A DNA stretch of 64,000 nucleotides, from positions 496,001 through 560,000 of the forward strand of contig NZ_JAKPBU010000001.1 of assembly GCF_022662495.1 (NCBI RefSeq), in the 5' to 3' direction. The DNA comes from Lysobacter sp. M2-1 (GTDB lineage Bacteria > Pseudomonadota > Gammaproteobacteria > Xanthomonadales > Xanthomonadaceae). This document shows, piece by piece, positions 36,068-51,932 of this stretch. A program made the translations under genes and the position numbers. The notes under the pieces are model-generated. The model was not told the DNA's origin. It saw nothing but the letters and a program-made list of their open reading frames with translations, and did not search any database. Within the stretch, counting starts at the first letter, position 1; the number at the start of each line of letters is the position of its first letter.

Positions 36068-37291
36068 ATGGACATCCGCCCCATCCTTTCCACGTTGAGC
36101 CGCCACAAGACCGCGGCTTCGCTGATCGTGCTGGAGATCGCGCTGTCGTGCGCGATCATCTGCAACGCGGTCTTCCTGATCAGCCAGCGCCTGGAGCGCA
36201 TGCAGCGCCCCACCGGCATGGCCGACAGCGAACTGGTGCGCATCAACGTCGCCGGCATCGGCGAGGACGAGAACGCCGGCGCGCTGGTCAAGCAGGACAT
36301 CGCCGCGTTGCGCAACCTGCCCGGCGTCGAGGCGGCGACCAGCCTGAACCACGTACCCTTCGACAATTCGTCGTGGAACAGCTCGATCAGCCTGCAGCCC
36401 GAGCAGCCCATGCCGAACCTCAACAGCGCGGTCTACCTGGGCGAGAACCTGGTGCACACGCTCGGGCTTCGGATCGTCGAAGGCCGCGACTTCAAGCCCG
36501 ACGAGTATGCGGACTGGGAGGCGCTCAACGAGCCCGATTCCAAGCTGACCGTACCGGCCGCCATCCTGACCCGCGAAGTGGCCGAGAAACTTTTCCCCGG
36601 CGAGAGCGCGATCGGCAAGAACATCTACAGCTGGAACTCCAACGACGCGCCGCACCGCGTGGTCGGCGTGGTCGAACGGCTGATCCGCCCCAACGACAAC
36701 GGCGGACCGGCCGAGAGCGGATATTCGATGCTGCTGCCGGTGCACAACGTCACCATGGGCCGCTTCGCGCTGCGCACCGAACCCGGGCGTCGTGCCGAGG
36801 TGCAGAAGGCCGCGGTCGCGGCACTGGAGCGCAACAGCGCGCGCCGCATCATCCTGCGCGAGGGACCCTTCACCGAGGTCATCGAGACCTATTACCGGCA
36901 GGATCGCTCGATGGCCTGGCTGCTGGTGGCGGTGTGCATCGCGCTCCTGGTCGTGACCGCGCTCGGCATCGTCGGCCTGGCCAGCTTCTGGGTGCAGCAG
37001 CGCACCAAGCAGATCGGCGTGCGCCGTGCGCTGGGGGCCACCCGCGCCCAGATCCTGCGCTACTTCCAGACCGAGAACTTCCTGCTGGCCACGCTCGGCA
37101 TCGTGCTGGGCATGCTGCTGGCATATGCCATCAATCAGCTGCTGATGGGCAAGTACGAACTACCGCGCCTGCCGCTGCTGTACCTGCCCGTGGGCGCGGT
37201 GGCGCTGTGGCTGCTGGGGCAGATCGCGGTGTACTGGCCCGCGCGACGCGCGGCGTCGGTGCCACCAGCGCTGGCTACCCGCAGCGTTTAA
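36068..37291 (+). CDS. ABC transporter permease, MacB/FtsX type (second)
   Basis: A 407-residue partner permease with an N-terminal helix (about 17-40), a periplasmic MacB-PCD-like domain and three C-terminal helices with the FtsX signature KQIGVRRALGATRAQILRYFQ near residue 313. It shares the layout of the preceding permease but little sequence outside the coupling region, which indicates an old duplication. An 86-base GC-rich gap containing a strong hairpin (GCGCCGGGGGCGCAG-type) separates it from the regulator gene. Confidence 0.9.
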   Translation: MDIRPILSTLSRHKTAASLIVLEIALSCAIICNAVFLISQRLERMQRPTGMADSELVRINVAGIGEDENAGALVKQDIAALRNLPGVEAATSLNHVPFDNSSWNSSISLQPEQPMPNLNSAVYLGENLVHTLGLRIVEGRDFKPDEYADWEALNEPDSKLTVPAAILTREVAEKLFPGESAIGKNIYSWNSNDAPHRVVGVVERLIRPNDNGGPAESGYSMLLPVHNVTMGRFALRTEPGRRAEVQKAAVAALERNSARRIILREGPFTEVIETYYRQDRSMAWLLVAVCIALLVVTALGIVGLASFWVQQRTKQIGVRRALGATRAQILRYFQTENFLLATLGIVLGMLLAYAINQLLMGKYELPRLPLLYLPVGAVALWLLGQIAVYWPARRAASVPPALATRSV

Positions 37292-37377
37292 CCTGTGCGC
37301 GCCGGGGCTGCGCCCCCGGCGCGGCGCGCACATGTTCCTTCGAGCCGCCGGGCGCGTAGGCCCGGCCGACGGTAGCC

Positions 37378-38712
<1,335 letters not shown>

Positions 38713-38724
38713 GGCTGACCGCGC

Positions 38725-40038
38725 ATGCGCTGGCGTACACGACTCCCATTGGGTCTGCTCTACGCGCTGATTGCCGCGGCTTACATGCTGGCGGCGGCGA
38801 CGCTGACGCTGGTCTTGCAGCGCTGGCTGGTGCCGTGGGCGGCCGTGGTCCTTGCTGCGGGCGTCCTGTTGCCGCTGTTGACCTGGCACGTGCATCGCGC
38901 GTTTGCGCCGATGCGTTCGCTGTTCCGCGCGCTCGCCGGCAGCGTGGCCAGCTATCGCGACGGTGACTACAGCTTCGGCCTGTCCTGGAACGGCCACGGC
39001 GATCTGCGCGAACTGGTCGACGCGCATCGCGCGCTGGGCGATGCTCTGCGCGAGCAGCGCCTGTCGCTGGTCCAGCGCGAACTGCTGCTCGACACCATGG
39101 TCCAGAACACGCCGGTGTCGATGGTGCTGGTGGATCCGTCGCGGCGCGTCGTGCATGCCAACCTGGCTGCGCGCCGGCTGCTGGGCGAAGGTCGCAAGCT
39201 GGAAGGCCAGGACTTCGACGTCCTGCTGGAACGGACCGACCCAGCGGTGCGCGAGGCCTTCGCACGCGGTGGCGACGGCATGTTCACCGTTGGCGAGGGC
39301 GAGGAAGAAGACATCTACCACCTCTCGCGTCGCAGTTTCCGCCTCAACGGGCGCCGCCACGAGCTGGTGATGCTGCGCCAGCTCACCGCGGAGCTGCGGC
39401 GCCAGGAAGTGCAGACCTGGAAGAAGGTGATCCGGGTGATCAGCCACGAACTCAACAATTCGCTCGCGCCGATCGCCTCGCTGGCGCATTCGGGCGCGGA
39501 GCTGCTGCGACGCGGCCAGCTCGAACGGCTGCCGACTGCGCTGCAGACCATCGAAGAGCGCGCACGCCACCTGGAAGGCTTCATCCGCGAATACGCGCGC
39601 TTCGCCAAACTGCCGGCACCACGTACCGAACCGGTGGAATGGGGGCGCTTCGTCGACCAGCTACGCGACCAGGTCGAATTCGCCCACGACCTGTCGCCGG
39701 CCGATGGCGTCGCGCGCTTCGACGCCGCGCAGATGGAGCAAGCTCTGCTCAACCTGGTACGGAATGCGCACGAATCCGGCTCGCGCCCGCAAGACGTGCG
39801 CCTGCACGTGCGCCGTGCCGCCGACGCATGGCGGATCGACGTACTTGACCGCGGCAGCGGCATGAACGAGGCGGTGCTGGCGAATGCGCTGCTGCCGTTC
39901 TATTCGACCAAGCGCAACGGCACCGGTCTAGGCCTGGCGCTGGCCCGCGAGATCGCCGAGGCGCACGGCGGCCGCATTGCCCTGCTCAATCGCGAAGGTG
40001 GAGGCCTGTGCGTGAGCATGGTGTTGCCGGACGTGTAG
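38725..40038 (+). CDS. NtrY-like sensor histidine kinase
   Basis: A 437-residue kinase with two N-terminal membrane helices (about 8-30 and 35-55), almost no periplasmic loop, a HAMP-like linker, a PAS domain (about 125-215), a HisKA-type dimerisation segment with phospho-histidine in RVISHELNNSLAP, and an ATPase domain (LVRNAHES, DRGSGM, GTGLGLALAREIAEAHGG). The lack of an external domain suggests it senses a signal in or near the membrane, for example the state of the exporter or membrane stress. That is inference. It starts 12 bases after the regulator stop. Confidence 0.93.
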   Translation: MRWRTRLPLGLLYALIAAAYMLAAATLTLVLQRWLVPWAAVVLAAGVLLPLLTWHVHRAFAPMRSLFRALAGSVASYRDGDYSFGLSWNGHGDLRELVDAHRALGDALREQRLSLVQRELLLDTMVQNTPVSMVLVDPSRRVVHANLAARRLLGEGRKLEGQDFDVLLERTDPAVREAFARGGDGMFTVGEGEEEDIYHLSRRSFRLNGRRHELVMLRQLTAELRRQEVQTWKKVIRVISHELNNSLAPIASLAHSGAELLRRGQLERLPTALQTIEERARHLEGFIREYARFAKLPAPRTEPVEWGRFVDQLRDQVEFAHDLSPADGVARFDAAQMEQALLNLVRNAHESGSRPQDVRLHVRRAADAWRIDVLDRGSGMNEAVLANALLPFYSTKRNGTGLGLALAREIAEAHGGRIALLNREGGGLCVSMVLPDV

Positions 40039-40101
40039 ATCGGCCGTATGCGGCCGACATCGCGGACATTCGGGAAAGTCGTGGAGGACATACGTCGGTG
40101 A

Positions 40102-40117
40102 CGTAGCCCCGACCTAC
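40102..40117. repeat. GTCGGGG repeat copy overlapping the glmU stop codon
   Basis: Inverse-complement copy of the 16-base core at 35982-35997. On the minus strand it reads GTAGGTCGGGGCTACG, and its TAG is the stop codon of glmU. Confidence 0.75.
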
Positions 40118-41478
40118 TTCTTCTTCGGCCGGTTCCAGCCTTCGATCGCGGTCTGTCGCGCGCGCGCCACCGAGAGCCGGTCTGCGGGCGCGTCGTGGGT
40201 GATGGTGGAGCCTGCGCCGATGGTCGCATTCCTGCCGATGGTGACCGGCGCGACCAGTGCGGCATTGGAGCCGATGAACGCGCCGTCTTCGATGGTCGTG
40301 CCGAACTTGTTCACGCCGTCGTAGTTGCAGGTGATGGTGCCGGCCCCGATGTTGACGCCCGCACCGACCACCGCGTCGCCGAGGTAGGTCAGGTGGTTCG
40401 CCTTGCTGCCCACGCCGAGCCGGGCATTCTTGGTTTCGACGAAGTTGCCCACGTGCACGCCGTCGGCGAGCACCGTCCCCGGGCGCAGGCGCGCATACGG
40501 GCCGATCTGCACCGCACCTTCGGTGCGCGCGCCGTCCAGGTCGCAGTGCGCCCGCACTTGCGTACCGGCTGCCAGATGCACGTCCTTGAGCCGGGTGAAC
40601 GGACCGATCCGGACGCCGTCGCCAAGCACGACCTCGCCTTCCAGGATCACATCGATGTCGAATTCCACGTCCCGGCCGACGCTGACCCGGCCGCGCACAT
40701 CCGCGCGAGTCACGTCCGCGAAGCGCGCGCCTGCTACGCACAACGCGCGCACGGCACGGCGCTGGAAGGCGCGCTCGAGTTGTGCCAGCTGCCAGGGGTC
40801 GTTGGCGCCCTCGGTTTCGATCGGATCGGCCACCAGCACCATTTCGGCGGCGCTGTACTCGTCTGCCGCCTGCGAAAAGATATCGGTCAGGTAGTACTCG
40901 CCCTGCGCGTTGTCGTTGGAGAGCGCGGCCAGCCAGCCCTTCAGCGCGGTCGACTCGGCGGCGATGATGCCTGTGTTCACGGTGCGGATGCGCCGCTGCT
41001 CGTCGTCGGCATCCTTGTGTTCGACGATCGCGGCCACCCGGCCTTCGGCATCGCGGATGATGCGGCCGTAGCCGGCGGGGTCGGCGAGTTCGGCGACCAG
41101 CACCGAAAGCCGGGAGCCCGACGCCAGCAGCCGCTGCAGGCTGTCGGCCGTGATCAGCGGGACATCCCCGTACAGCACCAGCACCTGCGCGCCATCGGGC
41201 ACCTGCGGCATCGCCTGCTGCAGCGCATGGCCGGTGCCGAGCTGCTGCGCCTGCTCGACCCAATGCAGGTCTTGCTGTTCGGCGAATGCGGCTTGCACCG
41301 CGTCGCCGCCGTGGCCATGGACCACATGAATGCCGTCGGGTGCGAGCGCGCGCGCGGCCTCGATGACATGTGCCAGCATCGGCCGTCCCGCGATCTTCTG
41401 CAGCACCTTGGGCTGGGTCGAGTTCATGCGTTTGCCCTCGCCGGCGGCGAGGATCACGACGTGCAGGGGGGCGGGCAT
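40114..41478 (-). CDS. glmU: Bifunctional UDP-N-acetylglucosamine pyrophosphorylase/glucosamine-1-phosphate N-acetyltransferase
   Basis: A 454-residue enzyme that acetylates glucosamine-1-phosphate and then couples it to UTP to give UDP-GlcNAc for peptidoglycan and LPS. The N-terminal uridyltransferase has [18 protein letters not shown] and LYGDVPLI. The C-terminal left-handed beta-helix has repeated hexapeptides ([21 protein letters not shown]) and acetyl-CoA residues near the end. The start is ATG 41478; further upstream the frame overlaps the divergent gene. glmS lies 8 kb away on the same strand, with the sigma-54 export operon between them. Confidence 0.96.
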   Translation of the reverse strand: MPAPLHVVILAAGEGKRMNSTQPKVLQKIAGRPMLAHVIEAARALAPDGIHVVHGHGGDAVQAAFAEQQDLHWVEQAQQLGTGHALQQAMPQVPDGAQVLVLYGDVPLITADSLQRLLASGSRLSVLVAELADPAGYGRIIRDAEGRVAAIVEHKDADDEQRRIRTVNTGIIAAESTALKGWLAALSNDNAQGEYYLTDIFSQAADEYSAAEMVLVADPIETEGANDPWQLAQLERAFQRRAVRALCVAGARFADVTRADVRGRVSVGRDVEFDIDVILEGEVVLGDGVRIGPFTRLKDVHLAAGTQVRAHCDLDGARTEGAVQIGPYARLRPGTVLADGVHVGNFVETKNARLGVGSKANHLTYLGDAVVGAGVNIGAGTITCNYDGVNKFGTTIEDGAFIGSNAALVAPVTIGRNATIGAGSTITHDAPADRLSVARARQTAIEGWNRPKKK

Positions 41479-41530
41479 GGTCGTCCGGCTCGTGGAAAGC
41501 GCCAATTCTACGGTTGACGGCCTTGTTAGC

Positions 41531-43570
41531 ATGTCGCCGATGACGCGCGATGGCGACGCCACCCCTGCGATGGAACACGATCGCCCGCGCCGGCCACCCG
41601 CCTTCGCCATGGCATTGCTTTGGGCCGGGCCGGCGGCCTGTGTGGCGGGGCTGGGTATTTATCGCCTGTGGGAACACTGGCGCCCCGGACGCTTCGGCGA
41701 ACTGCTGCTGATCGCGCTGGCGGTCGCCGGGCTTGCGTGGGGACTGCGACGCGTGACGCGCTGGTCCCAGGCAGGCTGCCAGGTGCTGGTGCTGGTGGCG
41801 GCCCTGGCCGTATTCGCGGGCCCACTGCCCCTGCTGGCGGCGGGCCTGCTGGGCTTGGCGGCTCTCGCGGTGGGAGGCCTGCTTGCCGGTCCAGTGGCGG
41901 CGCGCTGCGTCTACGGGCTGGCATTGCTCGCGGGCGTCGTGGGTTGGCTGTTGCCACTGCCGATCCACTCACGATGGAGCTATCTCGCCCTGTGCCTGGC
42001 GACCATCGCCTGGCGACGCCACGCCGTGCTCGATGCGTTGCGCGACGCGCGCATTGGCTGGCATGACACGATCGCCCCCGCGCCGCGCGCCGCCGCCTGG
42101 GGCGTGCTCGCGCTGGGTCTTGCGGCGACTGCAACCTGGCTGCCGACCCTGCAGGCGGACGATCTGGGCTATCACCTGCGCCTGCCCTGGGAACTGCAGC
42201 TGCGGGGGCGCTATGCGCCCGACCCCTGGCTGCATGTCTGGGCAGTGGCGCCATGGGCATCCGACGTGCAGCACGCGGTCGCGCAGTTGCTGGCGGATCG
42301 CGAAGCGCGGGGCGCACTCAACGCCCTGTGGATCGCGCTCACCGCGGCCGGCGTATGGCGGCTGTGCAGACTGGTCGGCGGCAACCAGCGGCAGGCGTGG
42401 ATCGCCGTTGCCCTGTACGCCAGCCTGCCGCTGACCGCTGGCCTGGCCGGCGGCATGCAGACCGAAACCGCCGCGACTGCATTGCTCGTCTGGCTCGCCT
42501 GTCTTGTACTCGATCCCACCGGCGACCCGAAGGGACGTGCGCTCTTCGCCGGCGCCGTCATCGTGGGCGGCCTCTTCGGCCTGAAGCTCCTCGCCGGGAT
42601 GCAAGGGCTGCTGTTGATCGTGTGGGCGGCCTGGCTGCGTCGTCCGTGGCCCGCCCCCGGAAAACTCGTGGCCGCATCCGCGCTGGCGCTGATCGTCGCC
42701 GGTTCAAGCTACGTGTACGCGGCGACAATTGCCGGCAACCCGTTTCTGCCGCTGTTCAACGCCTGGTTCCAGTCGCCCTACTTCGACGCGGCGAATTTCG
42801 ACGACGCCCGCTGGCATGCGGGTTGGTCGCCGTGGCTGCCCTGGACGCTGACCTTTCGCAGCGCCGACTATCACGAGGGCTTCGCCGGCGCGGCCGGCTT
42901 TGCGCTCGTGGCCTGCGCCGGCGCCTGGCTGCTGGCCCTGTGGCACCGGCCCACGCGTGCGCTGGCCACGGCGAGCCTCGCGATGCTGGCGATCACATTG
43001 CTCCCGTTGCAGTATCTGCGCTATGCCTTTCCCCCGTTGGTCCTCGTGTTGCCGGCGCTGGTATCGGCAGCGACCCACTTCGCGCCACGTAGCGGAGCGC
43101 ATCTGCTGGTCGCCATCTGCGTGCTGAACTTCGCCTTCCAGGCCAATGCCCAATGGATGCTGCGGACCGGTGCGCTGAAGCAGACCGTGTTGCATCCGGG
43201 CGATCCGTCGCCGTTGTATGCGCAGTACGCGCCCGCGCGTGAAGCGATCGCCGGGCTACGCGAACAGGGGCACCGCAACGTGCTGCTGATCGCTGACGAC
43301 GCGCCGTGGATCGCCGAACTCGGCAGCCGCGGCCGGACGACCTCGTGGTACGCGCCCGCCTTGCAGCGCGCCGCGGCTGCCGCCGAACGCGACCCGAGCG
43401 GCACGGCGTGGAGGCGGCTGTGGCGCAAGGAAGGGATCAGTCATGTGCTCGTGCGCACGAGCACCATCACCGCTGCCCAGAAGGCGGCCCTGGCGGGCGC
43501 AGGCGCCAGGTCGCTGCCCAGCGTCGGAGACATCGCCACCTGGCAGCTTCCCGCGGACGCCACGCCATGA
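41531..43570 (+). CDS. Polytopic membrane protein, glycosyltransferase-39-like
   Basis: A 679-residue membrane protein with roughly twelve to fourteen helices. After the fifth or sixth helix comes a loop [20 protein letters not shown]. The acidic pair in this position is typical of GT-C fold (GT39/ArnT/PMT-like) glycosyltransferases that use polyprenyl-phosphate sugars. A soluble C-terminal domain (about 550-679) follows. Coupling to a GtrA-like protein by ATGA supports a role in glycan or cell-surface decoration. The acceptor is unknown. The start could be 41531, 41540 or 41573; 41531 gives the longest plausible protein. Confidence 0.7.
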   Translation: MSPMTRDGDATPAMEHDRPRRPPAFAMALLWAGPAACVAGLGIYRLWEHWRPGRFGELLLIALAVAGLAWGLRRVTRWSQAGCQVLVLVAALAVFAGPLPLLAAGLLGLAALAVGGLLAGPVAARCVYGLALLAGVVGWLLPLPIHSRWSYLALCLATIAWRRHAVLDALRDARIGWHDTIAPAPRAAAWGVLALGLAATATWLPTLQADDLGYHLRLPWELQLRGRYAPDPWLHVWAVAPWASDVQHAVAQLLADREARGALNALWIALTAAGVWRLCRLVGGNQRQAWIAVALYASLPLTAGLAGGMQTETAATALLVWLACLVLDPTGDPKGRALFAGAVIVGGLFGLKLLAGMQGLLLIVWAAWLRRPWPAPGKLVAASALALIVAGSSYVYAATIAGNPFLPLFNAWFQSPYFDAANFDDARWHAGWSPWLPWTLTFRSADYHEGFAGAAGFALVACAGAWLLALWHRPTRALATASLAMLAITLLPLQYLRYAFPPLVLVLPALVSAATHFAPRSGAHLLVAICVLNFAFQANAQWMLRTGALKQTVLHPGDPSPLYAQYAPAREAIAGLREQGHRNVLLIADDAPWIAELGSRGRTTSWYAPALQRAAAAAERDPSGTAWRRLWRKEGISHVLVRTSTITAAQKAALAGAGARSLPSVGDIATWQLPADATP

Positions 43571-43956
43571 CCCTGGCCCGCCACGCACGCCATTACACCC
43601 TCATAGGCGGTGTGCAATGGCTGGTCGACTGGGGCGTGATGGTGGGCCTGAGCCACCTGGGCATGGCGGTGGAGCCGGCCAACATCTTCGGGCGCATCGC
43701 CGGGGCGCTGCTGGGCTACTGGCTCAACGGCCGCTTCACCTTCGCCGGCGACGACACCGAGGTCGGTCGCACCCAGCTGCAGCGCTTCCTGATGATGTGG
43801 CTGTGCACCACCGCCGTGAGCACCTGGGCGATGGGCAGTATCGACGACTGGTTCGGGCTGAAATGGGCGTGGCTGGCCAAGCCGGGAGTGGAATTCCTGC
43901 TCGGCGTGATCGGCTTCGTGCTGTCGCGGCACTGGGTGTATCAGAAGAAGCCGTGA
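43567..43956 (+). CDS. GtrA family membrane protein
   Basis: A 129-residue protein with four membrane helices and the GtrA/DPMS3 signatures FGRIAGALLGYWLNGRFTF and FVLSRHWVYQKK. GtrA-like proteins are thought to flip or position polyprenyl-phosphate sugars for GT-C glycosyltransferases. The ATGA overlap with the preceding GT39-like gene fits a two-component surface glycosylation unit. Confidence 0.88.
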   Translation: MTLARHARHYTLIGGVQWLVDWGVMVGLSHLGMAVEPANIFGRIAGALLGYWLNGRFTFAGDDTEVGRTQLQRFLMMWLCTTAVSTWAMGSIDDWFGLKWAWLAKPGVEFLLGVIGFVLSRHWVYQKKP

Positions 43957-43966
43957 TCGTTGATTC

Positions 43967-44138
43967 GTGAGCGGGGGAACGAGCTTGCTCGCGAATGCCG
44001 TACCTTCCTGCAGGCGGGCAAGCGCGATGGCATTCGCGGCTGAAGCCGCTGCCACGATCACCGACTGCGATACGTACAGAAACGCCGGCACTTGGCCGGC
44101 GTCCTGTCACCGCAAACGCAGAGCAGCGGGGCAAGCCC
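43967..44138. repeat. Cluster of inverted repeats between gtrA-like gene and atpC
   Basis: This 198-base convergent spacer holds three hairpins. An arm with GAGCTTGCTCGCGAATGCC (43967-44000) faces GGCATTCGCGGCTGAAGCC (44029-44055). A perfect 8-bp stem ACGCCGGC/GCCGGCGT with an ACTTG loop sits at 44082-44102. A CGGGGC-AAG-GCCCCG-like hairpin lies at 44123-44138. None has a T tract, but together they could end transcription from both sides. Confidence 0.65.
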
Positions 44139-44154
44139 CGCCCTACTGTGGCGC

Positions 44155-44580
44155 TTAGTGCTTCAGGTTCTTGCGCAGACGTTCCAGCGCTTGAAGCTGC
44201 GCCGTCACCTCCGCCAGGCGCTGCTGCGCCTCGGCGACTTCCATCGCCTCGCCGCGGCCGGCGAGGATGCGCTCGGCCTCTTCCTTCGCCGTCCGCACCG
44301 AGGCCTCGTCGATGTCCTGCGCGCGCACCGCGGTGTCGGCCAGGATGGTCACCACCTGCGGCTGCACTTCCAGGATGCCGCCGGAAATGGCGAAGTCGAG
44401 CTGTTCGCCGTTTTCCTGCGTCACCACGACCTTACCCGGCTTCAGGCGCGTGATCAGCGGCGCGTGGCGCGGCGCGATGCCGAGCTCGCCGATTTCGCCG
44501 GTCGCCACCACCAGGGTGGCTTCACCGTGGAAGATCTCGGCTTCGGCGCTGACGATGTCGCAACGGATGGTGGATGCCAT
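44155..44580 (-). CDS. atpC: ATP synthase F1 epsilon subunit
   Basis: A 141-residue subunit that joins gamma in the central stalk and can inhibit ATP hydrolysis. The N-terminal beta-sandwich has [17 protein letters not shown] and [20 protein letters not shown] helical C-terminal hairpin follows (about 85-141). Last gene of the atp operon, 116 bases from atpD with repeats between. Confidence 0.96.
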   Translation of the reverse strand: MASTIRCDIVSAEAEIFHGEATLVVATGEIGELGIAPRHAPLITRLKPGKVVVTQENGEQLDFAISGGILEVQPQVVTILADTAVRAQDIDEASVRTAKEEAERILAGRGEAMEVAEAQQRLAEVTAQLQALERLRKNLKH

Positions 44581-44604
44581 AAGTAAACGCCTTTGTACCT
44601 TTTC

Positions 44605-44690
44605 CCCCTCTCCTGGTTGCGGGAGAGGGCAGGAGTGCGAGTGCGGGCCGGTGCCCTCACCCTAGCCCTCTCCCGCAAGCAGGAGAGGGA
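44605..44690. repeat. GGGAGAGGG-type inverted repeats between atpD and atpC
   Basis: CCCTCTCC-TGGTTGC-GGGAGAGGG (about 44605-44629) and a second set around CCCTAGCCCTCTCCCGC (44653-44690) form strong hairpins in the atpD-atpC spacer. They resemble dispersed CCCTCTCCCGC/GCGGGAGAGGG repeats known from xanthomonad genomes. They could set differential expression within the operon. Confidence 0.75.
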
Positions 44691-44696
44691 ACCGCA

Positions 44697-46218
<1,522 letters not shown>

Positions 46219-46228
46219 GGGAATGGGG

Positions 46229-47092
46229 TCAAACCGCCGCGGCCCCGCCGACGATTTCCGAAATTTCCTGGGTGATCGCCGCCTGCCGGGCCTTGTTGTA
46301 GACCAGGTTCAGCGTTTCGATCAGCTTGTTGGCGTTGTCGCTGGCCGCCTTCATCGCGACCATGCGCGCGGCGTGTTCGGAGGCCACGTTCTCCATCACC
46401 GCCTGGTAGACCAGCGATTCGACGTAGCGCGTCAGCACGTGCTCGAGCACGGTTTCCGCGTCGGGCTCGTAGATGTAATCCCATTCGTGCTGGGCGACCG
46501 CGCCGTCGGACGGCGGCAGCGGCAGCAGCTGGTCGAACGCCGCGCGCTGGGTCATGGTGTTGACGAAGTCGTTGTAGCAGAGGAAGACCTTGTCGACCGT
46601 GCCGCTGCTGTAGGCGTCGAGCATCACCTTGATCACGCCGACCAGCTGCTCGACGCGCGGGGTATCGCCCAGATGGCTCACCGAGGCCAGCATCTCGACC
46701 TTGATCCGGCGGAAGAACACCGAGGCCTTCTGCCCGATGGTGACGACGTCGACCTGCACGCCCTGTTCCTGGTGCTTGCGGATCTCGCCCAGCAGCCTGC
46801 GGAACAGGTTGTTGTTGAGGCCGCCGGCCAGGCCGCGGTCCGAAGACACGATGACGTAACCGACGCGCTTGATCTCCGCGCGCTCGACCAGGTAGGGATG
46901 CCGGAACTCGGAATTGGCCTGCGCCAGATGGCCGATCACCTGCTTCATGGCGCGCGCATACGGGCGCGAGGCCTTCATCCGCTCCTGCGCCTTGCGGATC
47001 TTGGAAGCCGAGACCATCTCGAGCGCGCGCGTCACCTTGCGGGTGTTCTGCACGCTCTTGATCTTGGTTTTGATTTCCCTGCCGCCTGCCAT
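46229..47092 (-). CDS. atpG: ATP synthase F1 gamma subunit
   Basis: A 287-residue rotor shaft. The N-terminal helix starts [27 protein letters not shown]-type sequence. [17 protein letters not shown] and the C-terminal helix [19 protein letters not shown] are the conserved family ends. Full family length. Confidence 0.97.
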   Translation of the reverse strand: MAGGREIKTKIKSVQNTRKVTRALEMVSASKIRKAQERMKASRPYARAMKQVIGHLAQANSEFRHPYLVERAEIKRVGYVIVSSDRGLAGGLNNNLFRRLLGEIRKHQEQGVQVDVVTIGQKASVFFRRIKVEMLASVSHLGDTPRVEQLVGVIKVMLDAYSSGTVDKVFLCYNDFVNTMTQRAAFDQLLPLPPSDGAVAQHEWDYIYEPDAETVLEHVLTRYVESLVYQAVMENVASEHAARMVAMKAASDNANKLIETLNLVYNKARQAAITQEISEIVGGAAAV

Positions 47093-47106
47093 CTCGTTTT
47101 CCCGTT

Positions 47107-47169
47107 AGGGTGCGCCCTGGCGCACCGTCGCAAACCGCGATTCAACACCGGTGCGCCGGGGCGCACCCT
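47107..47169. repeat. GGGTGCGCC inverted pair between atpA and atpG
   Basis: AGGGTGCGCCCTGGCGCACCG (47107-47127 less its last base) faces CGGTGCGCCGGGGCGCACCC (47149-47168). Each arm is itself a hairpin, and the two are near inverse complements. It fills most of the 82-base spacer. Confidence 0.8.
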
Positions 47170-47174
47170 GTTCA

Positions 47175-48725
<1,551 letters not shown>

Positions 48726-48737
48726 TGCTTCGTTTCC

Positions 48738-48800
48738 TGTAGGGCGGGCCCTGGCCCGCCTTGGTGTTTTGCGTTCCGTTCGGCGGGCTCGAGCCCGCTT
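48738..48800. repeat. GTAGGGCGGG-type hairpins between atpH and atpA
   Basis: TGTAGGGCGGGCCCTGGCCCG (48738 onward, ending CC at 48760) and CGGCGGGCTCGAGCCCGCTT (48781-48800) are two related GC hairpins in the 81-base spacer. A shorter relative occurs near 44123-44144. Confidence 0.75.
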
Positions 48801-48806
48801 ACGTGG

Positions 48807-49334
48807 TTACTGGTTCAATGCCGCCTGCAGCCGCTGCAGCTTGCCGCGCAGCGAACCGTCGATGACCATGTCGCCGGTGTCGATCAGCGCACCGCCGATC
48901 AGCGATTCGTCGATCGCGGTTTCGACGTGCACTTCGCGGCCGAAGCGCTTGCGTAGCGCCGCCGTGATCGTGTCGAGCTCGCCCGCGGGCAGCGTGGCCG
49001 CCGAGGTCACCCTGGCCCGTACGACCTTCTCGGCGTCGGCGCGCAGCTGCTCGTACAGCCCGGCGATTTCCGGCAGCAGCGTCATGCGGCGGTTCTCCGC
49101 CAGCAGGGCGAGGAAGTCGGCGAACGCCGGTTCTGTGCCATCGACCGAGAGCAGCGTGATCGCATCGCCAGCGGTGAGCCTGGGGTTGGCGAGCAGCGAC
49201 GCGACCTGCGAGTCGGCGGCGATGCGCGCCGCGAATCCGAGCGCGTCGGACCACTGCGCGAACCTGCCGCCGTCCCGCGCGATCGCGAACGCGGCGCGGG
49301 CATAGGGACGGGCGAGGGTGAGGGCCTGGCTCAC
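48807..49334 (-). CDS. atpH: ATP synthase F1 delta subunit
   Basis: A 175-residue peripheral-stalk subunit linking F1 to the b subunits. N-terminal LTLARPYARAAFAIARD and C-terminal AALRKRFGREVHVETAIDESLIGG-type segments are characteristic. It starts three bases after the atpF stop. Confidence 0.95.
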   Translation of the reverse strand: MSQALTLARPYARAAFAIARDGGRFAQWSDALGFAARIAADSQVASLLANPRLTAGDAITLLSVDGTEPAFADFLALLAENRRMTLLPEIAGLYEQLRADAEKVVRARVTSAATLPAGELDTITAALRKRFGREVHVETAIDESLIGGALIDTGDMVIDGSLRGKLQRLQAALNQ

Positions 49335-49337
49335 GCG

Positions 49338-49808
49338 TCAGATCTCCGCGGCCAGCTCGTCGAGCAATGCCTTGTGGGCGTTGGCATCGATTTCGCGGCG
49401 CAGCAGCTTTTCGGCACCGGTCACCGCCAGCGCGGACACCTGCCTGCGCAGATCTTCGCGGGCGCGATTGGCGGCTGCGTCGATTTCGCTCTGGGCCAGC
49501 GCCTTCTGCCGCGCGCCTTCGCTGATCGCCTCGGTCTTGGCCGCGTCGACGATCTGGTTGGCGCGCTGGTGGGCCTGCTCGATGATCTCGTTGGCCTTCG
49601 CACGCGCGGCCTTGAGCTCCTCGTTGACCTTGTCCTGCGCCTGGGCAAGGTTCTTCTGCGCATTGTCGGCGGCGGCGAGGCCTTCAGCGATCTTCTGCTG
49701 ACGCTCCTCGATGGCCTTCATCAACGGCGGCCAGATGAACTTGACGGTGAACCAGATGAGGATCGCGAACGACAGCATCTGGCCCAGCAAGGTGATATTC
49801 GGATTCAT
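49338..49808 (-). CDS. atpF: ATP synthase F0 b subunit
   Basis: A 156-residue peripheral-stalk subunit. It begins [20 protein letters not shown], a membrane helix followed by a long charged helix (about 30-156) forming the dimeric stalk. ATG 49808 fits the family N-terminus; the open frame further upstream is not homologous. Confidence 0.96.
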   Translation of the reverse strand: MNPNITLLGQMLSFAILIWFTVKFIWPPLMKAIEERQQKIAEGLAAADNAQKNLAQAQDKVNEELKAARAKANEIIEQAHQRANQIVDAAKTEAISEGARQKALAQSEIDAAANRAREDLRRQVSALAVTGAEKLLRREIDANAHKALLDELAAEI

Positions 49809-49905
49809 GTCGTGCCCTGCGGATCGGTCTGCACCACGGCGCCATGCCGGGGTGCTGCTTGCCACGCGCGGAAGCGCGAGGCTTCCGTGCGTCGTGCCGG
49901 TTCGA

Positions 49906-51529
<1,624 letters not shown>

Positions 51530-51554
51530 GAAAACCGCCCCGCGAAGCCATAAA

Positions 51555-51584
51555 AGTATAGCAGTCGTTAAAAACCGGTGCCAA
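51555..51584 (-). promoter_or_regulatory. Sigma-70 promoter of the atp operon
   Basis: On the minus strand, TTGGCA (51579-51584) and TATACT (51555-51560) are separated by 18 bases. Both differ from consensus by one base. It lies about 25 bases upstream of atpI. Confidence 0.7.
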
Positions 51585-51661
51585 TGGCGACAGCCATGGA
51601 AGGGGCGGATGGCGCGACCCTCGCGATAGATGATCGCTATCGCATTGACTGCATCAATCCA

Positions 51662-51690
51662 TTGGATTTTGGGGCAACTGCCACTATCCT
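51662..51690 (+). promoter_or_regulatory. Sigma-70 promoter of the DUF2061 gene
   Basis: TTGGAT (51662-51667), a 17-base spacer and TATCCT (51685-51690), just upstream of a Fur-box dyad and 35 bases from the DUF2061 start. Confidence 0.65.
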
Positions 51691-51694
51691 ACAA

Positions 51695-51713
51695 ACGAGA
51701 ATGATTCTCATCG
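51695..51713. promoter_or_regulatory. Fur box over the DUF2061 start site
   Basis: ACGAGAATGATTCTCATCG contains the 13-bp dyad GAGAAT-G-ATTCTC and agrees closely with the pseudomonad/xanthomonad Fur pattern AATGAGAAT-N-ATTCTCATT. It covers the predicted transcription start directly downstream of the -10, a position for iron-dependent repression. Confidence 0.8.
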
Positions 51714-51724
51714 GAGCCCGCGCC

Positions 51725-51931
51725 ATGACCAAGACCCTGAGCTTTGCCGCCGTGCATTTCTGCGTGGCCTTTCTCGTCGGCTACCTGATGACCGGCAGTA
51801 TCTGGGTCGGCGGCGCCTTGGCGCTGGTGGAACCTGCCTGCAATACGGTGGCCTTCCACCTGCACGAAAAGGTCTGGAAACGGATCGAACGCCGGCGTAC
51901 GACCGGATCCGCTCCGCCGCTGGCCGTCTGA
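51725..51931 (+). CDS. DUF2061 small membrane protein
   Basis: A 68-residue protein with two hydrophobic segments (about 5-25 and 28-45) and the DUF2061 pattern MTKTLSFAAVHFCVAFLVGY, EPACNTVAFHLHEKVWKRIE. Members are of unknown function. The Fur-box promoter just upstream suggests expression under iron limitation. ATG 51725 is chosen because it follows the predicted promoter and operator. Confidence 0.85.
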   Translation: MTKTLSFAAVHFCVAFLVGYLMTGSIWVGGALALVEPACNTVAFHLHEKVWKRIERRRTTGSAPPLAV

Positions 51932-51932
51932 G

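Noticed and set aside
33427-36423. A 998-residue minus-strand open frame across the ABC operon
   Set aside because: Antisense to ATPase and permease genes with intact family motifs; no ribosome-binding site or homology.
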